A stretch of DNA of 64,000 nucleotides, taken from positions 62,001-126,000 of the forward strand of contig JAEUHX010000073.1 in assembly GCA_016792805.1 (NCBI GenBank), in the 5' to 3' direction. Below, in pieces: positions 16,701 through 23,113 of this stretch; the stretch's first letter is position 1, and the number at the start of each line of letters is the position of its first letter. Both the position numbers and the translations under genes were made by a program. The notes below the pieces were generated by a model, which searched no databases, was not told the DNA's origin, and saw only the letters and a list, made by a program, of their open reading frames with translations. This DNA comes from Planctomycetota bacterium (GTDB lineage: Bacteria > Planctomycetota > UBA1135 > JACQFD01).

Positions 16701-17796
16701 CGAGAAGCAGATCGTCATCGGCGATCGGCGCGGAGTCCTGCGCCTGTACTCGGTCGACGAGCAGGAGCCGCGATGGACCACGTCCGCCCACAAGGGAGCG
16801 ATCCATTGTGTGCGCTTCCAAAGCGACGGCTCACAAATCGTGACGGCGGCCGCCGACCGCACAGCCGCCCTGTTCGACGCGGCCGATGGCCATGCCATTG
16901 CCCGCTACTCGGGGCACGATGATTTTGTATGGTCCGCGGCCTTGAGCCGAGACGGCCGATGGGTTGCAACCGGCGGTGCCGATCGAAAAGTGAGACTCTT
17001 CGATGCCGCGACCGGCGAGCTCGTTGCTGCGCTGCCCGGGCATCAAGACATTGTCTACGATGTGTGCTTCTCTGCGGACGGCGCGAACGTGGTGAGCGTT
17101 GCTGCGCACGACGGCGTGCGGCTATGGCCCGTCGATGCGCTCGCCGCCGCACGCGCAAAGCCCACACGCCGCATCGAGCCGCGCGAGCGCATTGAGCTTG
17201 GGCTTGGCCCCACCGAGGCGATTCAAGCGGCGAGCGATTGGATCGAGCAGCTCAAGAAAGAGTGTGCACTTTTGTCGCAATTGCGTGCGCGTATCGAGTC
17301 CGACCGCGATGTCTCCGACGCGGTCCGCGCCGCAGCGCGCGAGCTGGCTGCCGAGCTCGAGGAGACACCGATGGAGCTCGCGCGCATGGCGTGGGGCATC
17401 GTCACGCGCAACGACATGGAGCCGGCGAGCTATCGCCTCGCGTTGGAGCGCTCGCGCGAGAGCGCGCGGCTTGCGCCTCAGGCTTCCGATTTTGTGAGAG
17501 TGTACGGAGTGGCGGAATACCGCGTCGCCTGTCTCTCGAGTCCTCCCGATCGGGAAGCTCTCACTCGTGCTGTGGCGGTCCTCTCCCGCAGCGACCTCCA
17601 GAATTATTGTGACATCCCGGAGGAGCCGCCGGTGACAAGAGCATTCTTGACTCTGGCGCTCGCGGCCCTCGGTGAGCGCGAGCGAGCCCTTGCGGAGTTT
17701 GCCACTTTTCGCGCGGAGGTGGCAACACTTCCTCCGCCCATCGACTTCTTCCGCGAGCTGGAGCGTCTGTGCGTCGCAGCGCTCGAGCTGCGTTGA
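13795..17796 (+). CDS. Transmembrane Ser/Thr protein kinase with WD40 repeats
   Basis: The 1333-residue protein has a short leader (1-79). A complete Hanks-type kinase domain follows (about 80-375): P-loop GEGGMGVVY at 88-95, Lys109 in VALK, HRDVKPSNL with catalytic Asp240, and DFG at 258-260. An insert rich in Ser/Ala/Asp lies at about 175-210. A membrane helix follows (about 403-423). From about 480 to 1130 there are many WD40-type units (for example SWSEDGARILTSSEDGTARLW), forming one or two propellers. The tail is helical, with TPR-like stretches. The WD40 part is probably outside the cytoplasm and senses a signal. The gene directly follows the sigma factor, so kinase control of it is likely. 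Confidence 0.93.
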   Translation: MSSGIGSSSERLAGLVEQALEALELGGDRAVEEFLAQHPEDASAIRARVDVLAASGLLGTLRGGEPGRDSLDRDSRLGEYDLLRKLGEGGMGVVYLARHRTLGRRVALKVVRPEHLLFDTARERFRREVEAVARLRHPGIVPIHSVGEERGIPYFSMELVEGCSLAEVIRGLSAQAAGSLTGASASAVIASHDSGDEDRRATRGSSYVFEGSWPETCCRLLRQAADALDHAHRKGVVHRDVKPSNLMVTVSGHVLLLDFGLAQAEGATPLTRSGVELGSLPYLAPEQIDSARGTVDARTDVYGLGVTLYECLTLRLPYVESSAEALRRRILEGRPESPRKLNSAVSWELETVCLTAMERDPVRRYSSAADFARDLENVLQRRPIDARRPGVSLRTRRWIERRPAAAASAAVATVVALVGSLFYGIEQHRSLVRLESEHRRVEGLRLAALSTSLLETDPALAVRLALEAHEYAPGLVSRNALFSAVARHDGKVIYRGHWGPIVDAHFGVGGAVALSAGADGTLRAIDAVTGKARWWVQAHDMRISTLDVSRDGRLALTAAPQGNVVIWDVDSGALVRRIQERPGTLLGASWSPAGDRFAAWGKDGEVRLWSRDGELLAAALRGHRRAILSVSWSEDGARILTSSEDGTARLWCVADGSLILTIPHESAINAAVLSPKGNLLATSEREGYGRLWSDTGELLGVIEEEGRPIQHVSRLRFSPDGDRLLAASSDHDARIVNLATRAVTARLKQHDRVMRSVAWSPDGRRVVTTSDDRRAIVWSASTGDILQILSGHRSRVDWAEFSPDGESLITCGDDLRVWSTPASRLISPERDHSGKMNRMYFFEDGERFGSASYDGYGHVYSWREGRIIASAGPFPPAISSVRGISKNTPIIATAFDGSVRILHWDGAVVSTIPVADVRLTTAYLSPSGNLLLALAISGPAKLFDVKRGALLQEFGARGEDPHFGAFSPDEKQIVIGDRRGVLRLYSVDEQEPRWTTSAHKGAIHCVRFQSDGSQIVTAAADRTAALFDAADGHAIARYSGHDDFVWSAALSRDGRWVATGGADRKVRLFDAATGELVAALPGHQDIVYDVCFSADGANVVSVAAHDGVRLWPVDALAAARAKPTRRIEPRERIELGLGPTEAIQAASDWIEQLKKECALLSQLRARIESDRDVSDAVRAAARELAAELEETPMELARMAWGIVTRNDMEPASYRLALERSRESARLAPQASDFVRVYGVAEYRVACLSSPPDREALTRAVAVLSRSDLQNYCDIPEEPPVTRAFLTLALAALGERERALAEFATFRAEVATLPPPIDFFRELERLCVAALELR

Positions 17797-18143
17797 GTCC
17801 CAAGAAGCCGACGCCCAAGCTCCTGAATGCGGCTGCCGCGAAGGCGGATCGCTCGGAGATGGAGATGCTGCCCGTCCGGGGAGCCGACCCCAACGGCGCC
17901 GACTTGGAGAGGCGGATCTCCGTCCCCCTGGAGGACTCGCGGGAGCGCCACGCTCGTCGCACTTCTCGCGCCGTGGCCTCCACGCCCCGCTCCGGGCGAG
18001 CCGCGCGACGTGCCCCCAGGCCGGGCCGCCGCTATCCTCCTCGCCCTTTTCGCTTCGACTGCCATGTCCCTTCGAACGCACACCTGCGGGGAGCTTCGCG
18101 CCTCGCATTCCGGTCAGACCACCACACTCTGCGGCTGGGTTGA
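17793..18143 (+). CDS. Possible small ORF between the kinase and aspS (uncertain)
   Basis: A frame from TTG 17793 overlaps the kinase stop (TTGA) and runs to a stop at 18143. Over roughly 17793-17950 nearly every codon ends in G or C, as in real genes here, and the composition (KPTPKLLNAAAAKADRSEM...) is unremarkable. After about 18020 it becomes Arg/Pro-rich and runs into aspS, so a full-length product is unlikely. It could be a decayed gene, or the composition bias of the 267-bp gap. No family is recognised. Confidence 0.25.
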   Translation: MSPKKPTPKLLNAAAAKADRSEMEMLPVRGADPNGADLERRISVPLEDSRERHARRTSRAVASTPRSGRAARRAPRPGRRYPPRPFRFDCHVPSNAHLRGASRLAFRSDHHTLRLG

Positions 18144-19830
18144 AGGTCGCCGTGACCACGGCGGCGTCTACTTCGTCGATCTGCGCGACCGCTACGGCGT
18201 GACGCAGATCGTCTTCGAGCCCGGCTCCGATGCCCACAAGGTCGCCTCCGAGTTCGGCACGGAGTTCAACGTGCGCGTCACGGGGACTGTCCGGCTTCGC
18301 CCTTCGGGCACGGTCAATCAAGAGCGCGCCACGGGCGAGATCGAGGTGTATGCATCCTCGGCGGAGATCTTGAACGCGAGCAAAGTGCCGCCGTTTGAGA
18401 TTACAGATAAGCTCGACACGACGAGCGAGCTTCGCCTCAAGTATCGATTCCTCGACTTGCGCCGGCGCCCCATGCAGCGCTCGCTCATCGCGCGCGCCGA
18501 TTTCACGCGCGGAGTGCGCAATGCGCTCGCGGGCCGCGGATTTGTGGAAGTGGAGACGCCGATGCTCACGAAGGCGACTCCGGAGGGGGCGCGCGACTAC
18601 CTGGTGCCGTCGCGCGTGCACCCGGGCCAGTTCTATGCGCTTCCCCAGTCCCCACAGATCTTCAAGCAGATCCTGATGATCGCGGGGTTGGATAAGTATT
18701 TTCAGGTGGCGCGCTGCCTGCGAGACGAAGACCTCCGAGCCGACCGCCAGCCGGAGTTCACACAGATCGATATCGAGATGAGCTACCCCGAACCGCAGGA
18801 TGTGTGGGCCGCCGTCGAGGCGTCCATCACCGCCGGCTACCGGGAGGCCTTCGGCGTCGATCTGAATCCGCCGTTCCCGCGCATTCCGTATCGCGAGGCC
18901 ATGGCGCGCTTCGGCATCGACAAGCCCGACCTGCGATTCGGCATGGAGCTCGTCGACCTCACAGAATTCTCGAAGAGCTGCGGGTTCCGCGTGTTCCGCG
19001 AAGCAGCCGAGCAGGGCGGCATCGTCCGCGGTATCAACGCGAGCGGAGCCGGCGGCTGGTCGCGCAAGGAGATCGATGCGCTGTCACAATTCGCCGTCGA
19101 CCACGGCGGAAAGGGCGTCGCTTGGCTGCGCGTGACCGACGCGGGGCTCGACGGCTCCATCGCGAAATTCTTCGATGACGGCGCCAAGGAGGCGCTGCGC
19201 AACGCGCTTGCCGGACGCGTCGGCGATCTGTTGCTATTCGGCGCAGGCGACGAAACCACAGTCAATAATGTGATGGGGCCGCTGCGCCATCACCTAGGCG
19301 ACAAGCTCGGTCTCCGTCCCTTCGGCACCTTCAAGCTCGCCTGGATCTCCGACTTCCCGCTGTTCGAGAAGAACACGAAGACCGGCGCTCTGGAGCCGAC
19401 GAACCACCCGTTCACGGCGCCCTCGGAGATGAACCTGGCGAAGCTGTCGGCGGCGCTCGAGTCGAATCCGCTCTCGCTCGGCGGGCGCGGCTACGACCTC
19501 GTGATGAACGGCTGGGAGCTCGGCTCGGGCTCGATCCGCATCCACCGACGCGACGTGCAGGAGCGCATCTTCGAGTTCCTTGGGCTGTCGCGCCGCGAGT
19601 ACGAGATGAAGTTCGGATTCCTGCTGGAGGCGCTCGAGTATGGCGCGCCGCCCCATGGCGGCTTCGCCTACGGCGTCGACCGCTGCGTGGCGCTCGGTCT
19701 CGGGCTCGACTCGCTGCGCGACGCCATCGCCTTCCCCAAGACACAGGCGGCTTCCTGCCTCATGACGGGGGCGCCATCCACCGTCTCCGACCAGCAGCTC
19801 TCCGATATCCACGTCCGGACGGTCCTCTAG
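18064..19830 (+). CDS. aspS: Aspartate--tRNA ligase
   Basis: The 588-residue class II synthetase charges tRNA-Asp. It has the N-terminal OB-fold anticodon-binding domain (from MSLRTHTCGELRA). Motif 2 includes FKQILMIAGLDKYFQVARCLRDEDLRADRQPEFTQID. The bacterial GAD insertion is present (about 290-420), and motif 3 lies near the C terminus (GFAYGVDRCVALGLG). ATG 18064 is chosen by alignment to the family; the frame is open further upstream (to 17827) but that extension is not family-like. Whether it charges Asp only or also Asn is not clear; gatA and gatC in this window would fit indirect amide synthesis. Confidence 0.96.
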   Translation: MSLRTHTCGELRASHSGQTTTLCGWVEGRRDHGGVYFVDLRDRYGVTQIVFEPGSDAHKVASEFGTEFNVRVTGTVRLRPSGTVNQERATGEIEVYASSAEILNASKVPPFEITDKLDTTSELRLKYRFLDLRRRPMQRSLIARADFTRGVRNALAGRGFVEVETPMLTKATPEGARDYLVPSRVHPGQFYALPQSPQIFKQILMIAGLDKYFQVARCLRDEDLRADRQPEFTQIDIEMSYPEPQDVWAAVEASITAGYREAFGVDLNPPFPRIPYREAMARFGIDKPDLRFGMELVDLTEFSKSCGFRVFREAAEQGGIVRGINASGAGGWSRKEIDALSQFAVDHGGKGVAWLRVTDAGLDGSIAKFFDDGAKEALRNALAGRVGDLLLFGAGDETTVNNVMGPLRHHLGDKLGLRPFGTFKLAWISDFPLFEKNTKTGALEPTNHPFTAPSEMNLAKLSAALESNPLSLGGRGYDLVMNGWELGSGSIRIHRRDVQERIFEFLGLSRREYEMKFGFLLEALEYGAPPHGGFAYGVDRCVALGLGLDSLRDAIAFPKTQAASCLMTGAPSTVSDQQLSDIHVRTVL

Positions 19831-19857
19831 CGGAGCCGATCCGCTCCTTGACCTCGA

Positions 19858-19903
19858 GGGGGTTGGGGACGACTCTCTTGCTCGTCGTAGGCTGACCCCC
19901 TTT
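19858..19903 (+). terminator. Candidate terminator after aspS
   Basis: An imperfect stem begins with ggggg (19858-19862), contains acgac...gtcgt, and closes with ccccc (19896-19900), followed by only three T residues. It lies 28 bp after the aspS stop and could end that transcript. The weak U-tract keeps confidence low. Confidence 0.4.
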
Positions 19904-19950
19904 GGGGGCTAGCTGCCCGTGGTAAAAGTCATCCGAGCTGCGCGCGGGAC

Positions 19951-20136
19951 TTTTTCGCGATCTCATTGTTGGACTGCCTCGTCGTAACTCCTTGGCTACG
20001 CCTGCGGCAGTCCTCCTCGATCTCGCGAAAAATCCTCGCGCTCGCTCTGCGGAGCACTTTTTCCGCAGGCAGCAGCCGCGACTTTTCCAAAATTCGCATT
20101 CGCTTCGACTCGGGATCTGCCGACGATTCTCGGCAG
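19951..20136 (+). promoter_or_regulatory. Structured leader of infC: three successive hairpins
   Basis: Upstream of infC are three hairpins. The first has a perfect 10-bp outer stem (19951-19960 with 20023-20032) and a perfect 8-bp inner stem (19971-19978 with 20006-20013) around a 27-nt loop. The second is a 7-bp stem (20047-20053 with 20062-20068). The third is a 7-bp stem (20117-20123 with 20130-20136). The run fills most of the 365-bp gap between aspS and infC, which has no gene. Leaders of infC/rplT operons in other bacteria bind L20 or regulate initiation; this one has no sequence match I recognise. Confidence 0.6.
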
Positions 20137-20195
20137 CCCCGAATTGATCCGCCTCATCCCTTGATTCCACGGGTCTCCGACCCAGGAGCGCAGCC

Positions 20196-21089
20196 ATCGC
20201 AAACCTTGAACAGAGCTACCGAGTCAACGAAGAGATCAAGATGCGGGAGGTCTGTCTGATCGACCACCGCGGCGAGAAGATCGGTAATGTTCCGATCGAA
20301 CGAGCTCGCGAGATTGCACATATGGCAGGGCTCGACCTCGTGGAGGTCGCCCCCAACTCTCGCCCGCCCGTCTGCAAAGTGATGGATTACGGGAAGTTCC
20401 GGTATGAGCAACAGAAGAAGCACCGGGGCACCAAACATCACGAATCGCAGCTCCATGAGGTGCGCGTGCGGCCCAACATCGGCAAGCACGACCTCCAGAT
20501 CAAAATTGATAAGGCGCGTGAGTTTCTGCTCCGCGGCGACAAGGTTCAGGTCGATTGCCGGTTCCGCGGCCGCGAGCTTGCCCACCCCGAGATCGGGCAT
20601 CGCGTGTGCCAGCAGGTGATCGATGCCGTCGCGGATGTCGCAAAAGTGGAGACTCCGGGACGCCTCGAAGGAAAGCGATATTTGATCTTGCTCGCGCGCA
20701 AGGCGCAGGCGGGGGCGGCGGCCCATGTGGGCGCTCCTCGGCCGGCAGCCGCGCCGGGAGCCGCGCCGCGGGCGGCAGCACCTGCGAAGGCCGGTGCGCC
20801 CGAGGTTCGTCCGACGGAGCCGAAGCCGGCCGAGGCGGCAATCGCCGGCAAGGAAGCGGCTGACGGTAAAGAGCTTCCGCACATTCCCGCCGCGCCGAGC
20901 ATTGTGGGACGCCCGCAGGCTCGCCCGGCGGCGGCGCCGCCGAACACCGCGTCGACTCCGAGCGCTCCGCTTCCTGCGGCCGGCCCGGCGGCACAGCCGG
21001 CGCCCAAGAGCGAGACGGTCGCCACCGAGCCGCTCTCGAAGTCGAGCGCGCCCGCGGCAAAGACCGGCGCACCGAAGCCGTCGAGGTAG
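20196..21089 (+). CDS. infC: Translation initiation factor IF-3 (ATC start, long C-terminal tail)
   Basis: The 297-residue protein blocks premature 70S formation and checks the start codon in the 30S P site. Both IF-3 domains are present (about 8-168), with SYRVNEEIK at the start and DLVEVAPNSRPPVCKVMDYGKF in the N domain. The first ATG (20241) would remove the conserved N-terminal strand. The frame begins instead at ATC 20196, which has a well-placed AGGAG (20184-20188, 7-nt spacing). Rare start codons (ATT, ATC) are a known feature of infC, allowing IF-3 to repress its own translation. About 128 residues of Ala/Pro/Lys-rich tail follow the core and are lineage-specific. rpmI and rplT follow. 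Confidence 0.93.
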   Translation: MANLEQSYRVNEEIKMREVCLIDHRGEKIGNVPIERAREIAHMAGLDLVEVAPNSRPPVCKVMDYGKFRYEQQKKHRGTKHHESQLHEVRVRPNIGKHDLQIKIDKAREFLLRGDKVQVDCRFRGRELAHPEIGHRVCQQVIDAVADVAKVETPGRLEGKRYLILLARKAQAGAAAHVGAPRPAAAPGAAPRAAAPAKAGAPEVRPTEPKPAEAAIAGKEAADGKELPHIPAAPSIVGRPQARPAAAPPNTASTPSAPLPAAGPAAQPAPKSETVATEPLSKSSAPAAKTGAPKPSR

Positions 21090-21228
21090 CCCGAGCGGTC
21101 CCGCTCCCTCCCCACGCTGTGTGGGAGCGCGCGCGGACTGCGGCGAGAGGTTGACCGCGCTGCGCGCGTCGCTAACCTACTCGACCCTTTCCAGCCCCGG
21201 AGCCCAGGTTGGCTCTGGGACTCCTTCC

Positions 21229-21423
21229 ATGCCCAAGCAGAAAACCAAGAAGTCGCTGAAGAAGCGCATGTGGCTCACGAAGTCCGGCAAGGTCCGCCAT
21301 TTCAAGGCGGGCACCGGACACATGCAGGTGGCGAAGCGCAGCAAGCGCCGCCGCATGCTTCGTCGGGCCGTGATTCTCCCCGGCAAGATGGCACAGAACG
21401 CCCGCAAGATGCTGGGGGCGTAA
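21229..21423 (+). CDS. rpmI: Ribosomal protein L35
   Basis: The 64-residue protein is a very basic large-subunit component. It begins with the family pattern MPKQKTKKSLKKR and has the normal length. The basic core RSKRRRMLRR and the NARKML end match L35. ATG 21229 is chosen by family length, because the frame continues upstream into infC-adjacent sequence that is not homologous. It lies 139 bp after infC and 151 bp before rplT, the usual order of this operon. Confidence 0.95.
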   Translation: MPKQKTKKSLKKRMWLTKSGKVRHFKAGTGHMQVAKRSKRRRMLRRAVILPGKMAQNARKMLGA

Positions 21424-21574
21424 AGACCTCGCCGATTCGCAATCGCCGAAACGAGATCGCCTTAGCGGTAACGTTCGGCATTTGCGGCTCCGCATAAATC
21501 GGTGGTCCGTACGGCTTCCACGACTCGCACCCATCCTCGTTCGCTACATCTGTAAGAATTTTCGGTAAGATCCC

Positions 21575-21937
21575 ATGGTTCGCGCACGACACAACCCCGC
21601 CAAGCTCCGCCGCAAGCGTCGCCTTCTGAAGGCGGCAAAGGGTTATTGGGGAGCGAGGAAGAACCTCCAGCGCGTGACGCGCGAGGCGGTCCACCACGCA
21701 TGGAATTATGCGTTCCGCGATCGCCGCGCGAAGAAGCGCGACTTCCGCCAGCTCTGGATCGCCCGTATCACGGCGGCCTGCGAAGCCCGCGGCATGAAGT
21801 ATTCGCGCTTCATCAATGGCCTGAAGAAGGCCGGCGTGACGCTCGACCGCAAGGCGCTCGCGGAGCTCGCGATCCACGACGCCGGTGCATTTGATGCCGT
21901 CCTCACGACGGCGAAGTCGCACGCGCCTGCCTGCTAA
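21575..21937 (+). CDS. rplT: Ribosomal protein L20
   Basis: The 120-residue protein binds 23S rRNA early in large-subunit assembly and, in other bacteria, represses its own operon by binding the leader. The basic N-terminal tail (VRARHNPAKLRRKRRLLKAAKGYWGARKNL) and the conserved FRQLWIARITAACEARGMKYSRFI are present. Length is normal. ATG 21575 has GGTAAGA nearby as a weak Shine-Dalgarno. The 151-bp gap from rpmI is long for this operon. A strong terminator follows 30 bp after the stop. Confidence 0.97.
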   Translation: MVRARHNPAKLRRKRRLLKAAKGYWGARKNLQRVTREAVHHAWNYAFRDRRAKKRDFRQLWIARITAACEARGMKYSRFINGLKKAGVTLDRKALAELAIHDAGAFDAVLTTAKSHAPAC

Positions 21938-21967
21938 GAGCCCCAGCTACTAAGAGCACGGTGCACG

Positions 21968-22011
21968 AAACCGCCGTCCCGCGCGAAGCCCGCGCCGGCC
22001 GGCGGTTTTTT
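21968..22011 (+). terminator. Rho-independent terminator/attenuator between rplT and pheS
   Basis: A perfect 9-bp stem (aaaccgccg at 21968-21976 with cggcggttt at 22000-22008) with a GC-rich loop is followed by an unbroken T6 run (22006-22011). This is a canonical terminator. It ends 32 bp before the pheS start. In E. coli an attenuator occupies the same place; no Phe-rich leader peptide is visible here. Confidence 0.85.
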
Positions 22012-22043
22012 GTTGGACTGACTTTTCCCTGACGAGTTCACAA

Positions 22044-23111
22044 ATGGATATTGTCGCTATTCAAGCGGAGCTGAACGCGCTCGAGGCAGACTGCCTTCGC
22101 GAGCTGGAAGCGGCCACTGACGCCGCGCAGCTCGATGCCGTCGAGCGGAAATACCTCGGCAAGCAGGGCTCGATCAAAGCGATGCTCTCGCGCCTCGGGC
22201 AGCTCCCGAAGGAGCAGCGCGCGGAGCTCGGAAAGCTGCTCAATCAGTCGAGCGCGCGCGCGGAGGCGGCTGCTGCGGCGGCCCGCGACCGCGTGAAGAA
22301 GGGTGCGCTGGCGGCGGCGCTCGAGGACAAAGGATTCGATGTCACTCTTCCGGGGCGACTGCCGGCGGGCGTGCTGCGTCCGGGGTCGCTCCATCCGCTC
22401 ACGCGCGTGCGGCGCGAGCTCGAAGATCTGTTTACTTCCATGGGATACGCAGTGCTCGACGGCCCGGAGGTGGAGCTCGAGCATTACAATTTCGACGATC
22501 TCAATACTCCGCCCGACCATCCCGCCCGCGAGTCGCAAGATACATTCTGGACGACGACGCCCGGGATTTGTTTGCGATCCCACACATCGCCCGTGCAGGT
22601 GCGCGGCATGCGGTGGTGGCGCAAGCAGGGCTTTGAGCTTCCGATGCGCGCCATCGCGCCGGGGCGCGTGTTCCGTAATGAGACGGTCGATGCGTCCCAC
22701 GAGCACACGTTCCACCAGCTCGAAGGGATCGTCGTCGGCGAGGGCATCTCGATCGCCCATCTGCTGCATTCGATGAAGACGCTCCTGCGTGGCGTGTTCG
22801 GGCGCGAGCTCACGGTGCGGCTGCGGCCAGGGTTCTTCCCGTTCGTTGAGCCGGGCTTCGAGCTCGACGCGCAATGTTTGCATTGCGGCGGCAAGGGGTG
22901 TGCCTTCTGTAAGCACTCCGGCTGGGTGGAGCTGCTGCCCTGCGGGCTCGTGCATCCCCACGTGATCGCTGCCGGCGGATTCGATCCCGGGAAGCACACG
23001 GGATTCGCGTTCGGCCTTGGCCTTTCGCGCCTCGTCTGCCTTCGCCACGGCATCGACGACGTGCGCCACCTTCTCTCCGGCGACGTCCGCGTGCTCGGGA
23101 GCTTCGTGTAA
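22044..23111 (+). CDS. pheS: Phenylalanine--tRNA ligase alpha subunit
   Basis: The 355-residue protein is the catalytic half of the (alpha-beta)2 PheRS. An N-terminal coiled coil (about 1-90) binds tRNA-Phe. The class II catalytic core carries motif 2 around RVFRNETVDASHEHTFHQLEG and motif 3 near the C terminus (GFAFGLGLSRLVCLRHGIDDVR). A pair of cysteine motifs (CLHCGGKGCAFC) inside the core may bind zinc, a feature of many bacterial alphas. pheT starts 2 bp after the stop, so the subunits are translated together. Expression may be set by the terminator just upstream. Confidence 0.97.
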   Translation: MDIVAIQAELNALEADCLRELEAATDAAQLDAVERKYLGKQGSIKAMLSRLGQLPKEQRAELGKLLNQSSARAEAAAAAARDRVKKGALAAALEDKGFDVTLPGRLPAGVLRPGSLHPLTRVRRELEDLFTSMGYAVLDGPEVELEHYNFDDLNTPPDHPARESQDTFWTTTPGICLRSHTSPVQVRGMRWWRKQGFELPMRAIAPGRVFRNETVDASHEHTFHQLEGIVVGEGISIAHLLHSMKTLLRGVFGRELTVRLRPGFFPFVEPGFELDAQCLHCGGKGCAFCKHSGWVELLPCGLVHPHVIAAGGFDPGKHTGFAFGLGLSRLVCLRHGIDDVRHLLSGDVRVLGSFV

Positions 23112-23113
23112 TC

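Noticed and set aside
17827..18063. A 79-residue extension of AspRS
   Set aside because: It is Arg/Pro-rich, differs in codon bias, and the family start follows at 18064.
20725..21423. A 232-residue protein extending rpmI upstream
   Set aside because: L35 is 64 residues here and begins with the exact family start; the upstream part lies out of frame over the infC tail and is Arg/Pro-rich.
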